Shown piece after piece: positions 1 through 11,600 of a stretch of DNA of 64,000 nucleotides (positions within the stretch are counted from its first letter, which is position 1; each line of letters opens with the position of its first letter). The DNA is from Psettodes erumei (taxonomy: Eukaryota; Chordata; Actinopteri; Pleuronectiformes; Psettodidae), in the NCBI GenBank assembly GCA_016785225.1, contig JAFBJZ010000943.1, positions 682,001 to 746,000 on the forward strand. The letters are read 5' to 3'. The notes beneath the pieces were generated by a model. That model made no database searches. It saw only the letters and a program-made list of their open reading frames with translations, and was not told the origin of the DNA. The position numbers and the translations under genes are program-made.

Positions 1-664
1 TACTTTTCCCCAGGCTTTTGTTAACATCTCATGGTCTTCATCAGATAATACAGTTTCATCTGCTCCATGTTGATAAAATATGTATAGGTAATACGTCTAT
101 AGTATGTTTTCTATGTAAAATTATTTAAAATTGTTTTTTAATCCTGTCAGGTTATTTTGGTGCCCAGTGAGCTACTTTGGTATCTCTGGCATACAGTGGT
201 CTCTTGTAATAAAATCATAAACCATGGGAAAATCTACCACTTTGGGTTTTATTACCTTAGTAATTCATCACTTATTTTTAGGCAGGAAAAAATTTTAACC
301 TTCTCTGGGGGGGAGTCAGAGAGCAGAACCTAAATTACAATTACTTCACACGTAGAGTAAAATCACACGTCAGGTCAAATCACAAGATATATATTACCTC
401 TGAGATGAAGCCTTTCCACTGCATGCATCGAAAACCACAGGTAACTGCAGGCAGTAGTTTAAATTTAGGGGCTATAGTACTTGGGTCATTTGGCCTGTGT
501 CCTCCATTCATTTATCTTGTCAGTAGCTGTTTTTCTACACAGTGATATGTCTGTGAGGATATCTGTAACACTTGTTATAAAGAAATGGGAATCTATTGTC
601 CTAATAATCCGTGTGGGGCCAGGGTGTGAGAACCCCAATGTCATTCTGGCCACATGCCCACCCC

Positions 665-697
<33 letters not shown>

Positions 698-3600
698 GAA
701 CAGAAACGTTTTTGTCATGGGCTGAAATCTTCAAAATCATCAGTATTCAGTAAGTAATCATTGGCATTGTTGACATTGTTGACATTATCCTTAGAGTGAG
801 AGTTATCCACATCTTCTTAAAGATCAATCTTATATGAATCACATTTGTACACAAGTTCATGGGAAGCACCTATATACATATTTTTGCACATTGAAAATGC
901 AGTTTCCTACTGCTGCATCTACAATGAGAGAGGGAGTGGCTGTAAATTGTGGCTGTGACTCATGTTAGATATGGCCTTGTTCAGTATGAACACAAGCCAT
1001 TTTGCTGTTGCGTGCACACACACACATTGTTATCATGAATGCATTTATTCAATAACCTTGACTCATAAAATGGGGTCCTGATCCTAAACCCATGAAGGCG
1101 TAATTACTGAACATAAAGGGCTGAATTTCCAGCTGCATCTCACAGGGAGAGAAAAACAACAATATGTGTATTCACTGGCATGTAGCAGTCTTAGTTTTAG
1201 CTCATAGCCTCCACCTAAGTTATGACAAACAGCCATATGTTCAGACGGCACACACACACACATTGTCAGACACTGAGAGTGTTTGAACAAACACCACTTG
1301 GCACAGTGGATCTGCCTCTGGAGCTAAATATATCTGTCATGTTTGTTTTAGCAAATTATTTTTACTCTCACTCTGCAACTCTGAATCTAGTTTTCTGTCC
1401 CATTTGTGTCAAAATGTGTAAGAACTTTACATGCATCAGTAAAAACTACATTTCCCTCTAAAGTTCAGAGGAATTGCAAAAAGTGAAAACACTTTGGTTA
1501 AGTACAACTCACATACTCAGAATCTGTACTGAAGTACAGTAAAAACATGTTGTTATGAGTTATTAACATACTTTTTGTAATAATGTCTAACACCTCTTTC
1601 CATGGAGACTTTTATACAATAAAAGAATGAAAGAGATATAATGATTTCAGAAGTTAATGTCTTTCTCTATACTTGATTTGCTCTATCTTTCTTTTTTCTT
1701 TTCTTCACACTTGTTTCTCACTTTTTATTTTTGTGACACCCTGCCTGCTCACACAGCTATTGGCTCACACCTTTATATATTTCATGATTTACAGCTAACC
1801 TGGTGGAAAGGGTCCATCACTGGCTGTAGAATAAGGATTTTTTGCTATGTCATAAGATTCTGACAACGTGTAAAAAATTGTCTTCCTTTTTCTGAAAATA
1901 GATAAACATACATTTACATCTAAATGAAAAAGCTCCGCACCACACATGCACAGCAAATTCATGTAGAAAAAAATGGGCCATGTATTCCACATGGAGACCG
2001 CTTATGGTGAAAAACTCTTCAAAGTGATAAATAAAAAACAAGGTTGTTTTGCACATGAGCAAACGTTTGGTTGTTACATCATGAAAGAGATTTGTCTCCT
2101 ATCAGGAATTAGTAGGTTAACGTTTGACCCAGATACAGCAGGGATCTGTGGATGTTCATTACATCAAAGAGTTTAAATTAAGCTTTCTCATTTAAATAGA
2201 AACAGATCTGTAGAATAAAACACTTTTTTCCTCCTCTTTTAACCAACACACCCAACTCCCTCCAAAGACTATAACTACTTTCTAGACACTGAGAACAATA
2301 CAAAAAAACTCATCTGTTTGTGCAAGTCTGCCATTTTCTCTCCACTATGATAATATTGAGACATCTGTACAAACATACAGTATATAAGAGAAAATTACCT
2401 CATGCAGTCAAGTATCATTTTATATGAAACAACCAAATTGAGCTCAAAGTTACCTGTTCAACTGGCTCTATTAACACTATTGAGAAGGATTTCTCGTGAA
2501 TTATGGCTACAATGTACCACATGGGAACCTGTCGGACTCCTGAGAAACCACAAACCTAAGCATCTCAAAGTAAAAACAAGACTCTCTGGCCACCCTGCTA
2601 TGAGAAACAGCTGACGTCAGCTGCCTAGCCAGACTGCCTGCTGCGGGGTGGCTCCGTTTTCACTGGAAGCAGATGAGAAACAATTTTGGCACAGACGACA
2701 AGTGATAACGAGCAAACAGGAGGGACTGTGTACAGTGACAGATTTTAAAAAGAGAGTGGAGAAAAAGAGAAGATGGATGGAGGGGAAGCACAGAAAGATA
2801 GCGTTATGCTAATTCAAGTGGATGGGGAGATTAAATTGAGACATATTAGGTCCTGTGACTCCCCAAGATGGGACCCTAATCCCCCACTATTGCACCTCGC
2901 AGCTCTACTTTACACATATACAGAACAAATGCGTTGGTCAAAGTGTTTGTCTCATAAAAAATGTTTATTTCATCCATGCTGTTTTCATAAGTGCTTCAAA
3001 CACAGATAGACGTCAAATACAAACTGTGTCTTTGAATATGTGTGTCTCTTTTTTCACGTGTGTGTAAAAGAGAGAGCGAGAGGGAGAGAGACAGAGACAG
3101 AGAGAGGATGGAGGGTGGTGTACCGTAAGTGGAGCGAAAAAAGTTCCCCCTGTGCAGTTAATAAAAGATGATGCTGCAAAAATGGATACTCGCCAGAGCT
3201 CCAACATGAGATGAGAGAAAGAGGCATCACTCTTATTGGTGGATTTTAATGGCCAACAGGACATTTACTTGCAATAAACACACTAAACATTTAAAGCATA
3301 TGTGTTTTTTTTACCTTGTGGATCAGACTCATGTACAGTCAGTTATCTTCACATATCTGAGAAGCAGCAAACATTAGTAGTCACTGCCATTTCTTTTTCA
3401 AAGTTGTTTCTATACTTAGCTCAGTGTGGTGGAATACACTTCACACTGTGCACAGGCTGCTAATCCGACAAGCAAAACTAAGCTTGTCCGATAAGAGGAA
3501 TGTCATCATTAAGAGTAAACATAATTTGGTGAGCATGAAACCATGCAATTTTAAATACAGGAAAGGCTGATAATTTGTCACATACACACACACAATTAGA

Positions 3601-4059
3601 GGCAGACAGGCAGAGAGGGGCTGTCCTTGGTGCTGAATCAGCCACTCATGCTTGGCCACTGGTACTATTGTGTCTGTCTAATCACCTATTGCTCTCAGAT
3701 ATCGTGCTTCACCCACACTGTGTTACTTTACAATGGTTCAGAGTGCACTTTTAATCAATATTTATAATAATACATAGCATTTTATTGTCAAAGTGGAGCT
3801 GGATTTCAAGAAATATATTGCACGATCGTTTTATCAGTAACAATGTATCATATTCCGTAAGTGGATTGTATGTTTTGCATGCAAAATTTTAATCACCAAA
3901 GTAAGAGGTAATTATATCTGTCAAATAAGTGAGATTGTAGTGTAGAGAAAGTGTGGTGTAGTGAAAGTGAAGTCAACAAATGGAGTGGAATAAAGTACCA
4001 TAAAAAGGAAGCACTCAAATAAAGCACACCTTTGAATAAATGTAATAAATGTAGGTTCC
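1..4059. other. Intergenic sequence upstream of stac2, no gene seen
   Basis: AT-rich sequence without a convincing coding exon. The open frames are short, lack splice-site context and resemble no family I know. It holds a CT/CA simple repeat (about 664-697), short CA runs (about 1015-1027 and 1249-1262) and a GA-rich purine tract (about 3067-3110). Distal regulatory elements of stac2 could lie here, but nothing in the sequence identifies them. Confidence 0.6.
664..697. repeat. (CT)n followed by (CA)n microsatellite
   Basis: An uninterrupted CT run of about eleven units passes directly into about six CA units. It is an ordinary compound microsatellite. The open frames crossing it on both strands are low-complexity artefacts. 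Confidence 0.9.
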
Positions 4060-4300
4060 ATTCATCAACTGCTTCTGCATACTTCCATAATGACTGGTCT
4101 GATGAATATGAGAATGATGTGAATCATATGCTGTGGCCTTCTTAGTCACCTGATCTCAGCTGTGGCAGACGCTCTGGGGTCATGTGATCAAACATAACTC
4201 TATCGCCATCATCTTAACACCAGATGAGGGAAAAAAATTATATTTCCAGCAGAGCAACAAAGACTTGGAAATTATGCCAAGGAGCACTTGTTTTATAGAC
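4060..4300 (+). pseudogene. Decayed Tc1/mariner-like transposase fragment
   Basis: Read on the + strand from 4092, the sequence gives D-W-S-D-E-Y-E-N-D-V-N-H-M-L-W-P-S, then a stop, then S-P-D-L. This is recognisable as the C-terminal catalytic part of the Tc1/mariner transposases common in fish genomes, where a W-P-(A/S)-x-S-P-D-L-N-P segment precedes the last catalytic acidic residue. Downstream pieces (around 4215-4290, ending in ATGCCAAGGAGCAC) also match the usual 3' part of such elements at DNA level. An internal stop, frame disruptions and no visible terminal inverted repeats make this an inactive remnant. Family assignment rests on remembered consensus, not a database search. Confidence 0.7.
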
Positions 4301-4499
4301 TCCCACTGTGAGATATTTCCTTATATATTTCTGCATTAATTTATACTTATGCTTTGCCCCTTATACTCAGAGCACTTTACGCCCATATTTTTTCCACACA
4401 TCTTATATTGCTTATTTGAAATACGATATTCAGTTTTGTGTATTTATTCCAAGTGTAAACAAGCGTTTTCAAACCTTAATTGACCTCATCCGCTGATCG

Positions 4500-5075
4500 T
4501 TGATCCACCTGCATATTTGCACCACCCCGGGCGTCACCACGTCATCACAGCCGAGTCTCAGCCAATCATGACACGTTCTTACAGTTCAATGTGTGTGGAC
4601 CAATCAGGACGAGCCGGGTACTTTGTCACGGTGGAATCAAAGTTGTTGTAAAAGCTCGCGCGTGTGTGTGCGCGCGGGAGGGGAGGAGAGCTGTCCGGTG
4701 CCTGAGAAAAGAGCGAGGCAGCGGAGAGAAGTGGAGCTGACCGACCGACTGAATGCTGATGCCGGATATTTACCTCCACGTCATATATGTCTAATTGGTC
4801 CTTTCCGGCACTAGTATAGGTTATAACAAAGCGTCATTTCGACGGAATATTACTGACTTATTATACTAGTCATACAATTCCCAAGTTGATGCCGCCGCCG
4901 ACGAAAGATGACTTAACAGTAGAAACTAGCTCTACCTCCTCGGACGAGAGGCTGTGGCGATGTTTCAGCCTCTGTGTCCGTAGTTCCCACACTTCTCGGC
5001 CGCCGCGGACTTAATCCATTTGCTGAAGTTTTGCTGTTGAGGGAGCATTTTAAAATTTTATTTTCTTGATCCGAA
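4500..5075 (+). promoter_or_regulatory. stac2: stac2 promoter and 5' untranslated region
   Basis: GC content and CpG density rise sharply relative to the flanks. Two CCAAT boxes lie at 4562-4566 and 4600-4604, and a CACGTCATCA stretch resembling a CRE/E-box lies just upstream (about 4538-4547). No TATA box is evident, as expected for a CpG-type promoter. The start site cannot be read exactly and is probably between 4620 and 4720. Several ATGs occur upstream of the chosen start in the putative leader, so leader structure or an unseen 5' exon remains possible. Confidence 0.6.
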
Positions 5076-5522
5076 ATGACGGAAATCAGCGAGAAGGAGA
5101 ACGAGCCACAAAACAGGGACCTTCACCGACCACAGGCTACCGTGCCCAGCCAGCCTGAGTCAAAGGTAACGACGCACCTGTGCAAATAGACGAGCAACTT
5201 TCCCCATTTTTCGTTTCAAAACGCAGAGATTGTAGGGCGTTGAAGCGGAAACAAGAGCGTTTGTGGAGCCGTGTTACACATGTGTGAGTCATTTTAACCA
5301 AATGTAATCTTTATTTATATCTGTGCACTCGTTGTACCAGCTGCTCTGTAGGTAAAGTAGTTCTTGATGGGAATTCTGACTTGCCCTCATGACCGAAGTG
5401 TTTTCTCTCTTACGAGGCTAATTCATTGGTGACTGCAGGTCTTGCATAACAACTTTAAGCCCCTTTAATTCTTGTTAACTACCCTGACCTGAGAGTTAGA
5501 CGGCAGAGATTATACGAATGCG

Positions 5523-5618
<96 letters not shown>

Positions 5619-8600
5619 TTCTGTGGCATGTGTGGAGAATGCACAAAATATCTCAGACACTAATTCAGGAAAAGGGTTTGTGTTTTCATGATCTACAGTG
5701 ATGAAGTTAACAGTGACTTTATTCTTGAATGCATGAAGCCTGAAAGGGGCTGTATCTTAATTTACAGGAATAGGTCCAAAAGCCTTTTATTTTCTGATGA
5801 GACTGTACGTTACATGTAGGTGTGATGGCATCCCAGTAGAGGAGTTATTAGCCTGGCGGCCTTGCATCTTCTCTCTCAGAACACCACTGGGATCATCACA
5901 AGTCACAGGATGGCAAACGTGGTAGAGGCATGACCTTTCAGCCTTATTTTGGTGTTGTTGCCTGCTGTTCGTGGTGTTTCATCCATTTGCCTGATTTTGA
6001 TTTGTTTGCAATGTTCTATGTTGCCATCTTAACCAGGTCCCCTTCAGGTTTTCAGCTTCAGTGGGACACAACTGGTAGAATCTAATTAGACTAATGGAAA
6101 CCATCTAAAATACCCAGGCCAGTAGATACTGTATCCCAGATGCCCTCAGGGCCCCTGGAGTTCTCAAGCCCCAGGGCAGTGGCCCGCTTTCTGGTAATCC
6201 AGATGACCTTAGTCCAAGTATTTCAAAAATATGGGCATTTTGTTTCAGATTGATCTCTCTTCACGTAAAAAATGGAACTTAACTTCTCAGTAAATTATCA
6301 TTTACTGCCTGACCTTAATCTCCTGCATAACATTTAAAAAAAACATTTTCAAAGGAGCTACAAAAACAGCCTTAATTGCTGCAGCAATCACAGCAAGAAA
6401 TCACATTATGACAGTCCTTTGCTGGTCATCGCCACAGGGACCTGGAACCAGCCTGGCAGAGCAGGTTTCCTGTTGTTTCTATGTGACGCCAGACAACACA
6501 ATGGATGGTGGGCGTTATGGGGGCTGCGCGAATTTATGAGCCAATCAGCTAGCAGATGTTTGCTGTGTCCAGAGAGGGGCTGGTTCATAATTCACACAAA
6601 TGGCGGTCCAGACAAAGCAGAACCGGGGGGGCGACAATCCTCAGAGCTGCATCAGCCATGTAGCTGTGTGTGTGTGTGTGTGTGTGCCAAGCCCCTGCTG
6701 GCAGCCGCCGCCGATTCACATCCTGCAGAAGAAGAGTGAGGGAGAGAATCGGAGGGGAAGATTAAATGTGTGTTACAACTGGGATCTCTTTTATAGTAGT
6801 CTGCTCGAGGGCATCTCCAGAGCTTCGCTCGTTCCTTTCTGTCGACTCGCTCTCTCCTCACTTCATACCTCTCTATTCATGTGGCGACAGTTTCCACCGT
6901 CTTGCTTTGCCGTCTTATGCCTCCATGTCTTTCTCAGTTCCCTGCACCGCCTCTGTCTGAGGTCCTTCTCATCTCTTCATCAGTCCTTCATCGCTCACTT
7001 ACCTCTCCCTCTAAGTCTCGCCACCATCCCTAGGCTCTCAGGACATTTATTACAGTGCTAAGTGGGCCCACCAGCTTTCTAGAGTGCTTCTAATAAAGAC
7101 TGTGACGGATAAAGAAGAGTGATTCTACCTCCTCCACCCACAGGCAAGGTGATAGCTCCAGAAATATTATTATTCCTCTCCAATCACCTGGAGCACATGC
7201 CGTTCAAGTGTCGTGCATTTCATTAGGTACAGTTATTGTGACGATGACAGGGAAAGTATGGAGTATGGAAAGACAAAGCAGGGGTAAAATGGTGTTCCAT
7301 TTTGCTTTCTTGCCAAAAGTTACATGATAAGATACCACTTTCTTGTAGCAGTATGCTTAACATGAAGCTGCAGCCACTTAGCTTAGCTTAGCCAAAAGAC
7401 CAGGGGAAACGATTAGCCTTGCTTGTTCAAGGGAAACAAAATCTGCCAAGCACCACCCTCCTAAGCCAACACAAAAACATTTTGATGAAGAGAAATGATG
7501 GCCGTCTGTGCCCTTCACACTTTCTTCAGAGCTCTCTCTCTGCTCTCTCTTTCTCCTCCTTTCATCTAATTACTTTCTTGCTCGTCCCTTTTCTCTTTTT
7601 CATTGACGACCCTGTTTAAATGAAAAACGAAACCTCCTCCCTTCCCAGCTGCACTGCCGTCTTCATGTCCCTCCTCTCCCACTCCTCCCTCCTTTCTTAC
7701 ATTGTTGTTCTCCAAAGCCAAGAGTGGCAGGTGGTGGTTACCCAAGCACTTGAAATGGTAACAGTGATATAAGAAAGGAATAGTCAATCAAAGGTCCTGC
7801 TGGTGGCACAGACAGAGAAAAACAGGGGACAGGGAGATGATATAAGAAGCAAAAATGGAGAGTACAAGCCAAATTGAGTGAGACTACAAAAGACGAGGCA
7901 AGAGACATCTCTTCATTTGACTGTGAATCGTGGATGAATTGATTGTAAATCTGGACAATGATACTGCTTTATTGAATTAGTTGTGAACAAGTTTTGACCT
8001 TTGTCTTCCAGTGTCAGTAGGTGACAGAGGACTTTCTTTCCTGATGTGTGCCACCCTCATGTGATTACACTGTGTGTAGATGACATTTCTGAACAAACCC
8101 TTCTGCCTCCTTCGTTTCCCCCATATCGCTGTTAGCAGGATGATACATCAGTCACTCACTCACCTAACTTCTGACAGACCATGATATGTTTGTGTTTCTG
8201 CTGCCAGAATGATTGACTTGTCCTGCTGACCTTTGAAACAAAGTACACAAAAAAATGGAAGATGGGATGGATGGGGGACAGACACGCAATGAGAAAGACA
8301 GGGAGAGATGGATATTTACTGTGACCAAAAATACACAAAGAACAGGGCATGAGTGTTGTCCATGAAAGGAGGTGATCTTATAAACCAGCATTTCATTGTT
8401 TACTGTGTCGCCACTGTGCTCATGTGTCCACTGTTGTCCCAGCATTGTGTTGATCAAAGTCATTGAATTACTGTCCTTGATTGAGGTGTAAAATGCTGCT
8501 GATCCAGCAGAGTCCCTTGTGCAGTGTCAGGCTAGCAGCGGAGTCTGTTGGGAATATGTATGGACTTTGTCTTTTGTTCAGTACTGACCTCAGTTCACTG

Positions 8601-11600
8601 CTTTAGCCACAGTGAAGCTGTTTGCTCTCTGAAAGAAGAGTGGAAGAAATAAGGTTTTATAACGGCAAGTTCTGATCTTCAGTTCTGAAGTGCAGGCTCT
8701 CCTTGAAGAAATCAGTACACCTTTGACTGCAACACCAACACGTGTTCATTCATAAAGAGCTCGCGCTGCTTAGAAACTCTGAGGCATCTTCATCGTCACC
8801 TCTTTAAGAGAGTACTACCAGAAAGTCACCGGCACTGAAATGGAAAAGAATGACGTTCTCTCTCTGTCATTGGATAAGTAAATCATTTAAATGCACCTTA
8901 CAAAATCAAGATGACATCCAATAAGTCACTTGTGTCACCATGTGGACGCAGGTGTGGGGCTGATAGGGTAGCTCATATTAATAACAGGACATACTGCAGG
9001 AACCGGTGCAGCGGATTTATCAATGAGTGGCTTTAAATGATGATCAGTTAATCGAAGGTAACTGATTGTTTCTTTCACCACTGTGTGAACATCAAAGAGC
9101 CGTTGTGTCACTCACCTAAATGCTGAAAGCAAAAGCTCCTTGTGCAGTTAAGCCTTTTAAATGGCCGGATTTGGAAATGCAAGCTTCTTTTGCCGCACGC
9201 CGAGGCAGGCGGCCTGCGAGCTGGTGAGCCAAGAGGCTCATGCGTGACTAAGAAACAGCCCTTCAAAGAGTCGCCGGATATTTGGTTGCCGCACACAGTG
9301 CTGTGGAAGTGACAAGCAGAGGAGAACAGTTTTACCTGCACTCACACCTCGTCTTTCACCTAATATATTAACATGTAGCGTAAAGAGGTCAGGGGGTGCA
9401 AAAGCCTCAAAATAAAAGCCACATTTTAATTTAGTGAATAATCCAGGGGAAGTCGAGTGAGCCATACAGTATGTCTGAAAAAGAAAAGCACACGAAACCT
9501 AGTGCCTTAATGTGCAAAATTGTTTCATATTACAGAGAGGATAGAGGGAAATCTTGTACTTTCTCTACTGTAGTTAAACTGTCATTTTCACTCTCAATTT
9601 TTTCCAAGCCCTACCAACGGCAATGCAGGTCCAGCTGGGGCAGTGCCCAGTGAGGGCACCTTTAAATCAGAGCTCAGGTCACTGCAATAGGAATGGCACA
9701 CTTAATCAGTTTCCAGCAGGTTGAGTGATATTTTGACGATCAGGCGCAGCTCGAGATGCCGTGAGAAAAATCCTGCAGTAGGCTTGTAATGTGTTAGAGC
9801 TGGCAGACACTGGGGTTGCTCAACTGTGCCCCAACGGCAGACAAAGCTTCTGCGGAGAGGGGGGAGAGGGGGAGAGGGGGGAGGCCATCCTGCATCTGGG
9901 ACCAAATGGAGGGATAAATGGGAAGAAAATAAAAGATGACTGAATGATTGCATCATTTAATACAGAGACTGATGTTTATTTAAAAAGCTTAATATATGCA
10001 TTTGCATACTGTCATTCAAGTGTTTGAGTATAGTAATAAGACGAAATGTATAAACCAATATACATGTTATTTTACCTCCTCATGTCATCAGTCAGTAGGC
10101 CGTTTAGCGCTTTCAGCATACAACACGCTGCTGTGCGATGACAGATTTGGCTGGACCAAGGATAAAATAAGCACTTATCCAAAAGAGGCTTATAAACCTG
10201 ATGCATTAAGTGCTTATGTATGATTTTATCACTTAAAACATTTTCAGTTTTATGTATCCACACTCAGCTCACCCTGGAAGGATTCCCTGATAGGACCGGA
10301 GCACCAGCTGCCAGCAGAGATGTAGTACCAGGATTACTATGTTAAAGATGACTGATATTTCAGTCCAAGAGCATCTCACTAATGAATTGTAACTCGGTAA
10401 ATCATCTTTGTGATGCCATGTTTGAAGGCCGATCCAAAGAATAAATAACAAGGCTTCACTGTTCCACTAAAGGATGCATTCATACGTGGAACCGGTATCA
10501 TAAAGATTTAGTTTTCTGTCTTGATGCCATTCCTCAACAGTCGCCTCGCTGCGTCCCGTCCGTGTTGTAAGAGGGAAGGCAGTGTAGGAAAACATGGGGA
10601 GCTGCATCTGCATCGTCGTGGCAGCGGGACTTTTCGCCTTTCACAGGCATCTTATTCGATCACCCCCCCCACACATACACACACACACACACACTTATTA
10701 ATCATTAATTTATCCAAGCAGTCCTCACAACAGCCTATTTATAGAAGCCTCCACCAAACATCTCTTAGCTCTGTGCTCATTTCCAACGGCTGAAGAACAA
10801 GGCAGAAACACGTCTGACAGAGGGGCCATGGAGAAAGGCCCCGCCGCATTATTGTGCTTCCGAAGACCAGGGGGTGGTGTGGCTTTGTACTTTTCCCCAT
10901 TTCCCCTTGCTTTCTTTGACTGCCCCCATACTTTTCTTCACCGTTGTCCTCAAACCACAGTCTGTGCTAGTACGTTACACTACCCGCACTGTGATGAGCT
11001 AATTGCTGTCAGCAGTTCAGAGCGTGATGGGTCTCCAGCTCTGTGATCCATAAATAGACTTTCCAGTACCTTACGGAGTTACACAAGAATGCTACAGAGA
11101 AATATAGATTTGCATTCACTAGAACTCTGCTTTTGATTTCTGTTCAGTTTTCAGGACAGAATGTTATGAGACATGAGAAAAATACAGTATCAAACTAAGC
11201 TCGCTGCACAAAAGACAGAATATGAATGTTGTTTTGCTGAAAAACAGTGCAGCAAGTTGAGGAAAAGTTGTATACTGCCTCTTGTCAATATGCTGTCATA
11301 GCTAAGACTAGTAATGCCCAATTATACTGAAAGCTAATTAGAAAATACAGTTGGCATTAAACAATAATACTTTTATTTTCACATTAGCCTAAGTTAAATC
11401 CCTGTTTATGTCTTTGTTCCTTTAATCTGTAAGAGCTGTGGAAGGTATTTTAACTCATGGATTATCAGTCATGTGTTTCCCAGTTTGTGCCTGAACAAAT
11501 TGGTCCTTTTCCCTTGGAACTGAAGGAAAGACAGGCCTTCAACACAGAGAAGATTAACAAAGTCAGACAAGTTAAAAAATCTAATAGAGAGGAACCTCCA

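Noticed and set aside
6600..7061. 153-codon frame in stac2 intron 1
   Set aside because: Runs through a TG repeat (VCVCVCV) and has no domain or splice support.
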